Assembly: GCA_003169675.1 (NCBI GenBank)
Contig: PNAT01000174.1
Span: 164-45,685, forward strand
Reading direction: 5' to 3'
Origin: Acidimicrobiaceae bacterium
GTDB lineage: Bacteria > Actinomycetota > Acidimicrobiia > Acidimicrobiales > RAAP-2
DNA length: 45,522 bases
Shown here: one piece after another, positions 16,978 to 24,192 of the stretch
Layout of the letters: each line of letters starts with the position of its first letter
How positions within the stretch are numbered: position 1 is the first letter of the stretch
The notes under the pieces: generated by a model
What the model was told of the DNA's origin: nothing
The model's database searches: none
The model's input: the letters and a program-made list of their open reading frames with translations, nothing else
Made by a program: the position numbers and the translations under genes

Positions 16978-18009
16978 GTGCCAGCGCCCTACGAACTGGT
17001 GCGCGAAGAGTTGGACCAGCTCCTGGCCGGCGAGCCGGCGTACCGATCACGGCAGGTCTGGGAAAGCCTGCACCTCCGGGTGCAGCGGCCCGAGGAGATG
17101 ACCGAGCTGCCCGAGTCACTGCGGGCCACCCTGGCTGCCGCGTTTCCTCCGGCCCTTCGTGAGGTCTCGTGCCAGTCGGCCGATGAGGGCCAGACCACCA
17201 AGTGGCTGTGGTCCCTGCACGACGGGTCCAGGGTGGAGACGGTGCTGATGCACTACCCCGACCGGGTCACCGTCTGCGTCTCCACCCAGGCGGGATGTGC
17301 CATGGCCTGCCAGTTCTGTGCCACCGGCCAGGCGGGGTTCCAGCGCCACCTCAGCGAGGGCGAGATCGTGGAGCAGGTCGCTGTCGCCATGCGGGCGGCC
17401 CGGCCTCGCCGGCTCTCCAACGTCGTCTTCATGGGCATGGGCGAACCGCTGGCCAACTATGACCGGGTGTGGAGCGCGGTGACGCGGCTCCATGGCGAGA
17501 TGGGACTCTCGGCCCGCCACCTGACCTTGTCGACAGTCGGTCTGGTGCCGGGCATCCGCCGCCTGGCCGCTGAGACCCTCCCGGTCAACCTGGCCGTTTC
17601 CCTCCACGCCGCCAACGACCGGCTGCGGGACGTCCTGGTCCCCATCAACAGGCGCTACCCGCTCGGCCTGCTGGCCGAGGCCTGCGACGAATACGTCAAG
17701 GCAACTGGGCGTCGGCTCTCCATTGAGTGGGCCATGATCCACGACGTCAACGACCAGGGGAACGACGCCGGCGAATTGGCCCAGTTCGCTCGTCCGCTGG
17801 GCGCCCACGTCAACCTGATCCCGCTCAACCCCACGCCGGGCTACGCCGTGGTGGGGTCCTCCGCGGCCCGGGTCCGCCGTTTCCGGGACCAACTCGAGGC
17901 TCTCGGCGTGAACGCCACCGTGCGTGTGACCCGTGGGGCCGACATTGACGCCGCCTGCGGGCAGTTGGCCGCCTCGGTCACGCTGAGTCGGAAAGGACGT
18001 GGGGGGTGA
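16978..18009 (+). CDS. rlmN: 23S rRNA (adenine-2503-C2)-methyltransferase RlmN
   Basis: This 343-residue radical-SAM enzyme methylates A2503 of 23S rRNA (and A37 of some tRNAs in the family). Cys107, Cys111 and Cys114 (CAMACQFC) bind the 4Fe-4S cluster, MGMGEPLANY (153-161 region) is the SAM-contact motif, and Cys327 in DAACGQL corresponds to the cysteine that resolves the methyl-enzyme adduct. GTG 16978 is the start. It is a housekeeping gene between catabolic blocks and appears to have its own promoter. Confidence 0.95.
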   Translation: MPAPYELVREELDQLLAGEPAYRSRQVWESLHLRVQRPEEMTELPESLRATLAAAFPPALREVSCQSADEGQTTKWLWSLHDGSRVETVLMHYPDRVTVCVSTQAGCAMACQFCATGQAGFQRHLSEGEIVEQVAVAMRAARPRRLSNVVFMGMGEPLANYDRVWSAVTRLHGEMGLSARHLTLSTVGLVPGIRRLAAETLPVNLAVSLHAANDRLRDVLVPINRRYPLGLLAEACDEYVKATGRRLSIEWAMIHDVNDQGNDAGELAQFARPLGAHVNLIPLNPTPGYAVVGSSAARVRRFRDQLEALGVNATVRVTRGADIDAACGQLAASVTLSRKGRGG

Positions 18010-18057
18010 GGGGCGGGATCGCCGGAGAGGGGACCCCGTGTGTGTCTTCCGGGATAC

Positions 18058-18077
18058 TAAACAAGAACGTTTATAAT
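18058..18077 (+). promoter_or_regulatory. Promoter with TATAAT and overlapping inverted repeat
   Basis: A perfect TATAAT lies at 18072-18077; no good -35 is seen. TAAAC-N6-GTTTA (18058-18073) overlaps it, so a dimeric regulator could block the promoter. It would drive the small membrane-protein gene at 18186. Confidence 0.45.
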
Positions 18078-18079
18078 CC

Positions 18080-18104
18080 GGGAGAGAACTATCGAAACTC
18101 TCCC
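18080..18104. other. Hairpin: GGGAGAG-N11-CTCTCCC
   Basis: A perfect 7-bp stem with an 11-nt loop lies just after TATAAT. It may form in the 5' leader of the next gene or help end rlmN transcription. There is no U tract, so it is not a standard terminator. Confidence 0.45.
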
Positions 18105-18185
18105 GTCCCATTCCAACCCGCGCCAAGGAGCCAACCGGTGAGGATTCGATTGGTCCCCGGACCACAGGGTCGGTAGAACGTGGGC

Positions 18186-18515
18186 ATGGCAAAGGGCTCA
18201 GGCGTCACACGTCCCTCGTTGTTCTGGTTCGCTCTCCTGGACGGCGGCATCGTCATCCTGGCCAATCTGGTCCTGAGCGAGAAGTCCTATGAAAAGGCGG
18301 CCGAGTTGGGTTCGGGCAACCTCCCGTCCCGCTCGACCCTGCGGGCGCTGCTCATCGGCACGGCGGTGATCCACGCCGGTGAGGCGCTGGCGGCCGGCCG
18401 CATGGCCCGGCGCCGGGGACTCTCGCCCCGCGGATGGCGATTGCAGACCTTGGTGGTCGGCTTCCCGTCGCTCCGGGTCTTGCGCCGAACCGCACTCGCA
18501 CCCGCACCGGCCTGA
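18186..18515 (+). CDS. Hypothetical small membrane protein
   Basis: This 109-residue protein has two hydrophobic segments (LFWFALLDGGIVILANLVL and TLRALLIGTAVIHAGEALAA) and a basic tail (MARRRGLSPRGWR). The layout resembles small proteins such as DUF4499, but I cannot assign the family. ATG 18186 is chosen over GTG 18180. A TATAAT promoter with a palindrome and a leader hairpin precede it. It ends 20 nt from the convergent gene at 18536. Confidence 0.65.
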   Translation: MAKGSGVTRPSLFWFALLDGGIVILANLVLSEKSYEKAAELGSGNLPSRSTLRALLIGTAVIHAGEALAAGRMARRRGLSPRGWRLQTLVVGFPSLRVLRRTALAPAPA

Positions 18516-18535
18516 CGACCCGGAGCGCGCCAGGG

Positions 18536-18829
18536 CTACATCTCGAAGAGAACGTCCAGGTTGTGGAACTTGGGCGGCTCGTCGAGCAGGGCACCCATCT
18601 CCTCGGCGTACTTACTGGTGGCGGGATCGTTCGAGTTCTTCATCGCTTCTTCGTACGAGGGGAACTCAACCAGGACCAGGTAGTACCCGGGCCGGTCCCG
18701 ATCCGCGGTGACCGTCGCCTTGGTGACGAGGAGGGCGTCTCCCCGTTCCTCTTGCATCCTCCTGGACATGGCCTCCACCTCGTCGATGCGCGACGTCTTC
18801 AGCTCCATGATCTGCACGAATCCCGGCAT
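18536..18829 (-). CDS. Hypothetical dimeric alpha/beta-barrel (ABM-like) protein
   Basis: The 97-residue protein has a ferredoxin-like layout: a first strand VQIMELKTSRIDEVE, central RPGYYLVLVEFPSYEEAMKN and a short final strand (HNLDVLFEM). This pattern occurs in ABM/EthD-like small proteins that act as monooxygenases or as structural dimers. No catalytic residues can be named. GGAG lies upstream of ATG 18829. Confidence 0.7.
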   Translation of the reverse strand: MPGFVQIMELKTSRIDEVEAMSRRMQEERGDALLVTKATVTADRDRPGYYLVLVEFPSYEEAMKNSNDPATSKYAEEMGALLDEPPKFHNLDVLFEM

Positions 18830-18960
18830 GCCTGGCTCCAGTCACTCGAGGGGTAGATCGCCCAGGTTATCCCGCCGACCTCGTGCGATCCCGGGAGAAT
18901 TCATTCCTGGTCGAACCGATACCACCGCCGCGGCGTCATTAAGGGCATGGAGGGACGCCC

Positions 18961-19794
18961 ATGCCACAGGACCTGATGCCAGACCGAGAGGGAGACGACG
19001 CGCACGCGCCCCCGACCAGTCACCCCAGGCGCCCGACGGGACAAGCGGCCGGCGCAGCCCTTGCCGTGCTGGCCCTCGCCGTTGGCGGGGCAGCCCTCGG
19101 GCTGGCCCTCAGCGACGCGGGCACCAGCAACCCCACGGCAACCACGTGTAGCCCGACCACCCCGAAGCTGACCGTGGTGGGCACCGGGCAGGCCACCGCC
19201 CGACCGGACGAGTTGATCGCCGTGATGGCGGTTAACGTCACGGCAGGCTCAGCCACCGCCGCGCTCAACCAGGACAACGTCGGGGTGGCCGCCGCCGTCT
19301 CGGCCCTGACCGGGAGAGGCGTGGCGAAAAAGGACATCGCGACCACCGGGCTCACCCTCCAGACGCAGTATGCCTACCCGAAGGGCATTCCGACGGTGAC
19401 CGGATATCAGGTCTCCAACACCATCACGGCCACCCTGCACCAGATCGACCGGGCCGGCAGCGCCATCGACGCCGTGGTGGGCGCGACCGGGAATGCCGTG
19501 CAGATCAACTCGCTCACATTCTCCTTCAACAACCCGGGTGCCGTCGAGGACGTGGCCCGCACCAATGCCGTGCACCAGGCGGTGAGCCACGCCGGGGCCA
19601 TGGCGCAAGCGGCCGGGCAGCGTCTCGGACCGGTGTGCTCATTGACCGACCGGACACAATCACCGCTCCAGTTTCAGCCCCTGCCAGCGGCCGGCTTTGC
19701 CGCGGCAACCCCGTCCGGCGTGGCCGCGGTGCCCCTCGAGCCCGGCACCCAAAGTGAGACGGACCAGGTCACCCTGGTCTACGCCCTGCGGTAG
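18961..19794 (+). CDS. SIMPL (DUF541) domain protein, membrane-anchored or secreted
   Basis: This 277-residue protein has a charged N-terminus, one hydrophobic segment (about 28-50) and a SIMPL domain from about residue 62 (LTVVGTGQATARPDELIAVM, then TTGLTLQTQYAYPKG and GYQVSNTITATL). The domain occurs in periplasmic or surface proteins of diverse, mostly unknown role. GGAGGG lies about 7 nt before ATG 18961. It converges on the crotonase gene with a 3-nt gap. Confidence 0.87.
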   Translation: MPQDLMPDREGDDAHAPPTSHPRRPTGQAAGAALAVLALAVGGAALGLALSDAGTSNPTATTCSPTTPKLTVVGTGQATARPDELIAVMAVNVTAGSATAALNQDNVGVAAAVSALTGRGVAKKDIATTGLTLQTQYAYPKGIPTVTGYQVSNTITATLHQIDRAGSAIDAVVGATGNAVQINSLTFSFNNPGAVEDVARTNAVHQAVSHAGAMAQAAGQRLGPVCSLTDRTQSPLQFQPLPAAGFAAATPSGVAAVPLEPGTQSETDQVTLVYALR

Positions 19795-19797
19795 GTC

Positions 19798-20607
19798 CTA
19801 GCGTCCCTTCCACACCGGGGCACGCTTCTCGGCGAAGGCCTTGGGCCCTTCGGTGGCGTCCTCGCTGGAGAAGACCTCACGAGAGATCTCCGTCTCGATC
19901 TTGTAGGCCTCACCCATGCTGGTGGCCAGGCCGCGCAGCACCGACTCCTTGGTCTTGCGCACGGCGAAGGGGCCGTTGGCCGTGATCCGGTGCGCGTAGT
20001 CGAAGGCCCGGTCCATCAGGTCACTCGGCCGGCACACCTCGTTGAGCAGGCCCATCTCGTAGGCGCGGGCGGCGGGCACCCGATCGGCGCACAGCAGCAG
20101 CTCCATGGCGGCGGGGTAGGGGATCTGACGGGGCAGGCGCACCGTCGTCCCGCCCCCGGCGAACAGGCCGCGTTTGGGCTCCATCACGCCGAAAGTAGCG
20201 GTATCGCTGGCGACCCGAAGGTCGGTGCCGCCGAGCATTTCCATGCCGCCGGCCACACAGTTGCCGTTCACGGCGGCGATGATGGGCTTGTAGATCTTGG
20301 TGCCCCGCAGCACGGCTTTGATCCCGTCGTCCAACCGGTAGCCGTCGACCTCGGTGACCTCGCCCGCCTTCATCTTCTTCTGCAACTCGGTGATCTGGGG
20401 GATGTAGGTCTTGAGATCGGCGCCGACACAGAAGTCCTGTCCCACGCCGGTGACGATGGCCACGTAGGCGTCGTCCTCCCCGTCGAAGCGCTCCCAGGCC
20501 GAGCGCAAACCGAAGAAGTGTTCCATGTCCAACGAGTTGCGCGCCTCGGGGCGGTTGATGGTGATGGTGACGACGTGGTCGTCCCCGAGGCGGTAGTCGA
20601 TCGACAC
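19798..20607 (-). CDS. Enoyl-CoA hydratase/isomerase family protein
   Basis: This 269-residue crotonase has DFCVGADLKTY and VNGNCVAGGMEMLGGTDLR at the oxyanion hole. Glu123 (GGMEM) and Glu143 (FGVMEP) occupy the positions of both catalytic hydratase glutamates, so hydration of a 2-enoyl-CoA is plausible, unlike the crotonase at 11538. It starts at GTG 20607, 13 nt after the amidohydrolase stop on the same strand, and is probably co-transcribed from the operator-bearing promoter at 21948-21961. Confidence 0.92.
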   Translation of the reverse strand: MSIDYRLGDDHVVTITINRPEARNSLDMEHFFGLRSAWERFDGEDDAYVAIVTGVGQDFCVGADLKTYIPQITELQKKMKAGEVTEVDGYRLDDGIKAVLRGTKIYKPIIAAVNGNCVAGGMEMLGGTDLRVASDTATFGVMEPKRGLFAGGGTTVRLPRQIPYPAAMELLLCADRVPAARAYEMGLLNEVCRPSDLMDRAFDYAHRITANGPFAVRKTKESVLRGLATSMGEAYKIETEISREVFSSEDATEGPKAFAEKRAPVWKGR

Positions 20608-20620
20608 CGGGTGGCTCGGC

Positions 20621-21916
20621 TCAGTCTCGGTCGGCGCCGAGCTTGGCGACCACCGTGTTCAGGCTCACGATGCCATCGGCGTTCTTGCTCGTGTGGCCCT
20701 TGGCCCGCGAGACCAGGGCGGTATCGACATCAGCCGCTTCCGCCCGCAGGGCTGCCACCGTGCACTTCTCACGCGGGCGCACGCTGAAGGGGTCGAACTG
20801 GAAATGCTTCATGGCGTTGAGGTGCGTCATCTTGTTGATCTCGTCGTCGGGCACGTCGGCGAAATACTTCATGCACGCCTCGGGTGCCGTGGGCCAGGTG
20901 GAGTCCGAGTGGGGATAGTCACACTCCCACGTGATGTTGTCGATGTTGAGGTAGCGCCGGTTGTCCACCCCGAAGGCGTCGTCAATGAAACAGGTGATGA
21001 TGCGCTCCTTGAAGACCTGGCTGGGCAGCATGTCGCCGAAGTCCTGACCCGTCCACTTGTGATGGTGCTGGTAGACGTAGTCGATGCGCTCCAGCGCGTA
21101 GGGGATCCAGCCGATGCCGCCCTCCGACAACGCGAAGCGGAGGTCCTTGTACTTGCGCAGGATGGGCGACCACAAGAGGTCGGCTGCCGCCTGCACCATG
21201 TTCATCGGCTGCAGGCTGATCATGACGTCGATCGGGGCCTCCACCGAGGTGATGACCAGCTGGGACGACGAGCCCAGGTGCATGCAGATCACGGTGCCCT
21301 CGTCCGCACAGGCGTCCCAGAAGGGATCCCAGTGGCTGCTGTGCAGGGAAGGCCAGCCCAGCTTCTCGGGGTTCTCCGAGAAGGTGATGGCGTGGCACCC
21401 CTTCTTGGCCACCCGCCGCACCTCGGCCGCCGCCAGCTCGGGGTCCCAGATGGCCGGGATGGAGAGGGGGATGAAGCGCCCGGGCTCGGCACCGCACCAT
21501 TTGTCGATGTGCCAGTCGTTGTAGGCCTGCACCATGGCCAATGCCTCGTCCTTGTCCTCCCGCCGGGCGAAGAGCTGCCCGCAGAATTGGGGGAAGGAGG
21601 GAAAGCACATCGACCCCAGCACGCCGTTGACCGACATGTCCCGGACCCGCTCGTGCACGTCGTAGCAACCCACCCGCATGTCGTCGAGCGAGGTGGGCTC
21701 GATCCCGTACTCCTCGGGTGGCCGGCCCACCACCGCGTTGAGGCCCACATTGGGGATCTCGTTCCCGTCGTAATGCCAGAAGTCGGTCCCGTCCTCCCGG
21801 CGGATCAGCTGGGGAGCTTTGTCCTGGTACTTGGCCGGCAGCAGGCCGTCGAACATGCCGCGAGGCTCAATCACATGGTCATCCACGCTGACCAGGATCA
21901 GTTCTTCAGTGCGCAT
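20621..21916 (-). CDS. Amidohydrolase-2 family metal-dependent hydrolase
   Basis: The 431-residue TIM-barrel protein of the ACMSD/amidohydrolase-2 type has VSVDDHVIEP (Asp12-Asp13-His14) as the first metal site, HLGSS in the middle and WECDYPHSDSTWP near residue 330 as the late Asp/His site. Family members decarboxylate or hydrolyse (often cyclic or aromatic) acids. In actinobacterial catabolic clusters such proteins are frequent but rarely characterised. GAGGA precedes ATG 21916. The perfect palindrome TGACACTCGTGTCA lies 32 nt upstream. It is likely the first gene of a unit with the hydratase. Confidence 0.9.
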   Translation of the reverse strand: MRTEELILVSVDDHVIEPRGMFDGLLPAKYQDKAPQLIRREDGTDFWHYDGNEIPNVGLNAVVGRPPEEYGIEPTSLDDMRVGCYDVHERVRDMSVNGVLGSMCFPSFPQFCGQLFARREDKDEALAMVQAYNDWHIDKWCGAEPGRFIPLSIPAIWDPELAAAEVRRVAKKGCHAITFSENPEKLGWPSLHSSHWDPFWDACADEGTVICMHLGSSSQLVITSVEAPIDVMISLQPMNMVQAAADLLWSPILRKYKDLRFALSEGGIGWIPYALERIDYVYQHHHKWTGQDFGDMLPSQVFKERIITCFIDDAFGVDNRRYLNIDNITWECDYPHSDSTWPTAPEACMKYFADVPDDEINKMTHLNAMKHFQFDPFSVRPREKCTVAALRAEAADVDTALVSRAKGHTSKNADGIVSLNTVVAKLGADRD

Positions 21917-21947
21917 CGTCCATCCTCCCCGAGTGCCGGTACGTCCC

Positions 21948-21961
21948 TGACACTCGTGTCA
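21948..21961. promoter_or_regulatory. Operator candidate, site 4 (TGACACTCGTGTCA)
   Basis: Perfect 6-bp arms. On the minus strand it follows TAGGGTGGG, with TAGGGT a -10-like hexamer, so the operator would lie at the transcription start of the amidohydrolase unit. Confidence 0.72.
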
Positions 21962-22248
21962 CCCACCCTATTCGTCCCCGACCGGACCATGCGAAGCGGT
22001 TGAGCAGTCGGCGGCGGGCCTCCTCGGACAAACCTGAGGCGTCGTATGGCCTTTGCCACCGTGGCGGCCAATCCCTCGTCCATCGGGTCAAGGCTCGAAG
22101 ACAGTCTCATGAACCGGTGGACCCCGGCACTCATGGGGAGGCCCGACCGGCCGATTGACCGCTGCCCGATAGGGCGAGCCTCAAGAGACCGAACCCTCAC
22201 CAGATGCCTGGCGTGCGCTCCGCAGGGGTACACGGCCGACTCGGTGCC
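21962..22248. other. Intergenic region with no convincing gene
   Basis: This 287-nt stretch separates the amidohydrolase from the CMD-family gene. On the minus strand around 21975-22060 a piece reads SGLSEEARRRLLNRFAW, which is protein-like but has no start, no length and no recognisable family. It may be a decayed coding remnant. Nothing else was seen. Confidence 0.4.
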
Positions 22249-22254
22249 TACGAT
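22249..22254 (+). promoter_or_regulatory. -10-like hexamer TACGAT
   Basis: TACGAT is followed by 7 nt and then ATG 22262. With no Shine-Dalgarno, this suggests a leaderless mRNA and supports that ATG over the one at 22253. Confidence 0.45.
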
Positions 22255-22261
22255 GCGGTCA

Positions 22262-22840
22262 ATGACCCCACCGGAAGCCCGCATCCCCCCGCTCCGTCCC
22301 GACCAGTGGGACGAACGATTGACTCGGCTTCTCTCCCTCAGCCCGGGGGGCACCGACGAGCCCATGGGAATCTTTACCACGCTGGCCCACCAGCCCGAGC
22401 TCTTCCGGCGCTGGCTCGGCTTCGGCGGGGCGCTGCTCGCCGGTGACCTGCCGGGGCGCCTGCGGGAGCTGGTCATCCTGCGCACGGCCTACCGTTTCGA
22501 TGGCCGCTACGAGTGGGCGCACCACATTGAGCTGGGCCGGGACCAGGGCATCACGCCGGAAGAGACCGCTGCTCTGGGAGGTGACCTCGCTGCCGTCGCC
22601 TGGCCCCCACTCGAGCGGGCCGCCTTGTCCGCCGTCGACGAGACCGCGGACGCCGGCGCGGTGTCCGATGCCACCTGGGCCATCCTGGCCCAGCACTTCG
22701 AGAGTGCGGACCTGGTCGAGCTGCTGATGCTCATCGCCCACTACCTCATGTTGAGCACGGTCCTGCGCTCGCTCCGTGTGCCCCTCGAGCCCCTGGCCGA
22801 GGAACTGGCCGACGGCGTGCCCGGAGGCCCGCCGGCGTGA
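22262..22840 (+). CDS. Carboxymuconolactone-decarboxylase (CMD) family protein
   Basis: This 192-residue helical protein has LPGRLRELVILRTAYRFDGR followed by YEWAHHIELGRDQGIT, the CMD/AhpD-like core. The redox cysteines of AhpD are absent; the YEWAHH histidines are the likely functional residues, as in the decarboxylase-like branch. The real reaction is unknown. The reading frame extends to 22046, but those residues look random. Its stop overlaps the GTG of the SDR (GTGA), so the two genes are coupled. Confidence 0.85.
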   Translation: MTPPEARIPPLRPDQWDERLTRLLSLSPGGTDEPMGIFTTLAHQPELFRRWLGFGGALLAGDLPGRLRELVILRTAYRFDGRYEWAHHIELGRDQGITPEETAALGGDLAAVAWPPLERAALSAVDETADAGAVSDATWAILAQHFESADLVELLMLIAHYLMLSTVLRSLRVPLEPLAEELADGVPGGPPA

Positions 22841-23604
22841 GCCTCCTACTGGAGGGACGCTGCATCACCGTGGTGGGTGCCGGGACCCAACCCTCGCGCG
22901 ACCCTGAGGCGCCGGTCGGGAACGGTCGTGCCATTGCGGTGCGGGCGGCCCGCGAGGGCGCGTCGGTCATCTGCGTCGACCGTGATGAGGAGGCGGTCCA
23001 GGGCACCTGGCGCCAGATCACCGAAGAGGGCGGCACGGCCGCCGTCGTGGTGTGCGACGTCACCACCGAGGAAGGGTGCCGGATGGCGGTGGCCGAGGAG
23101 CGCGGGCTGGCGCCCGACGGCATCGTGCTCAATGTCGGCACTGGGTACGGCATGGGCGTGGCCGGGACCTCACCCGAGGAGTGGGACAAGACCTTCGCGC
23201 TCAACCTGCGGGCGCACTTCATGCTGGTCCGCCGGGCCCTCGTCATCCTGCCCGACAACGGGTCCATCGTCTTCATCGGGTCGGTGGCCGGCCTGCAACC
23301 CGGCAGCCGGATCCCGGCCTACGACGCCAGCAAGGCCGGGATGATTGGGCTCAGCCGCCACGTCGCCCTGGAGGGAGCCCGCCGCGGCATCCGGGCCAAC
23401 GTGCTGGCCCCCGGCCTCATCGATACGCCTCTCGGCCGCGCCGCCTCCGCCGGCCGCCCCTCGCGCAAGCGCACCCCGGTGCCGCTGGGCCGCCAGGGCA
23501 CGGCCTGGGAAGTGGCCGCCGCCGCCGCCTTCCTGCTCTCCGAGGACGCCAGCTACATCACGGGCCAGGTCCTGGCCGTCGACGGGGGGCTCACCCTGGT
23601 GTAG
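22837..23604 (+). CDS. Short-chain dehydrogenase with extended glycine-rich loop
   Basis: The 255-residue SDR starts at GTG 22837. The cofactor loop is longer than usual: GAGTQPSRDPEAPVGNGRA (14-32) replaces TGxxxGIG; actinobacterial SDRs with a similar insert are known. Asp48 after strand two favours NAD(H). The active site is Ser149, Tyr162 and Lys166 (YDASK). The ending TGQVLAVDGGLTLV is typical. The catalytic order with the preceding CMD-family protein is unclear. Part of its 3' end (GRQGTAWEVAA) is duplicated just downstream. Confidence 0.92.
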   Translation: MSLLLEGRCITVVGAGTQPSRDPEAPVGNGRAIAVRAAREGASVICVDRDEEAVQGTWRQITEEGGTAAVVVCDVTTEEGCRMAVAEERGLAPDGIVLNVGTGYGMGVAGTSPEEWDKTFALNLRAHFMLVRRALVILPDNGSIVFIGSVAGLQPGSRIPAYDASKAGMIGLSRHVALEGARRGIRANVLAPGLIDTPLGRAASAGRPSRKRTPVPLGRQGTAWEVAAAAAFLLSEDASYITGQVLAVDGGLTLV

Positions 23605-23652
23605 TGGTCACGGGGTCGCGCCGGCGCGCGCTGCGGATGGCCTCATCCGGGC

Positions 23653-23742
23653 CGCCAAGGCACCGCCTGGGAGGTGGCCGCCGACGACGCACGGACGCAG
23701 CACCTCCGGAACCTCCAAGCGCAACTCCTCACCGACCGCTGA
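23653..23742 (+). pseudogene. Remnant of an SDR 3' part
   Basis: With the preceding GGC codon, this frame encodes GRQGTAWEVAADDAR, of which GRQGTAWEVAA is identical to residues near the C-terminus of the SDR at 22837. The DNA match (23652-23682 against 23490-23520) has only 3 mismatches in 31. The frame then diverges (TQHLRNLQAQLLTDR) to a TGA. It is a partial duplicate of the adjacent gene or the leftover of a second SDR. Confidence 0.6.
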
Positions 23743-23968
23743 GATCGCTCACAACATGACCGGAGGCTTGGTTGAGGGCGTTCAACCATCCGAATTAACG
23801 ATTCTCGACGTCGGAGTCCCGTGGCGATCGGTCCACAGCTGTGTCTCCGACACTGAGTCTGGACACTCGGTTCGATGCAAACACCGGGAGTGGACGAGGT
23901 AGTCCTGGCGCGCTGAAGGGGCCCGAGGGCTCCTTCCACGACTACCTCTCCTTCACTACGAGAGTGCA

Positions 23969-23996
23969 CCGGGTTCGACTCCCGGCCGGGGCGCCA
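23969..23996 (+). pseudogene. tRNA 3'-end fragment (T-arm, acceptor and CCA)
   Basis: CCGGG-TTCGACT-CCCGG forms a perfect T-arm (23969-23985), followed by the 7-nt acceptor strand CCGGGGC, a discriminator G and CCA. The matching 5' acceptor GCCCCGG and a D-arm are not found upstream, so no complete tRNA folds. Such 3' tRNA ends commonly mark integration (att) sites of mobile elements; this role is inferred. Confidence 0.7.
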
Positions 23997-24001
23997 TACC
24001 C

Positions 24002-24053
24002 GAGAGTCGGGCTGCTGATGGCTGGTCACCATCGATCCGGCAGCCCGACACTC
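24002..24053. terminator. Long hairpin, possible terminator
   Basis: GTCGGGCTGC (24006-24015) pairs perfectly with GCAGCCCGAC (24040-24049), with 3 more outer pairs after one mismatch; the 24-nt loop can itself form GATGG/CCATC. It stands right after the tRNA CCA end. No U tract follows. Confidence 0.5.
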
Positions 24054-24192
24054 CGGGTGATCCGGACGTAGTCGCACCTTCGTGCCCAGCGCGACCACAA
24101 CCGGAATCACTCAATTTGTCCGATGGACGAGCCTGCAGAAGGCGGTCCTGCTCATAAAGTTTGCGGCAGTAAGGCGCCCGCCCCGAGCCTGC

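Larger units (their letters stand above)
23605..24192. other. 588-nt gene-free stretch holding remnants
   Basis: No intact gene is present. The region contains a 12-bp palindrome CGCGCCGGCGCG (23617-23628), an SDR remnant (23653-23742), the 3' end of a tRNA (about 23969-23996) and a strong hairpin (24002-24053). The remainder shows nothing I can name. This looks like the left edge of an inserted or rearranged segment. Confidence 0.6.

Noticed and set aside
20693-22003. 436-codon plus-strand open frame opposite the amidohydrolase
   Set aside because: Mirror of the GC-biased codons of the real gene; no domain or motif.
22046-22261. N-terminal extension of the CMD-family protein
   Set aside because: The residues look random, and the -10-like TACGAT with 7-nt spacing points to ATG 22262.
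23905-23996. Complete tRNA gene
   Set aside because: Only the T-arm and 3' acceptor fold; no 5' acceptor GCCCCGG, D-arm or 7-nt anticodon loop can be placed.
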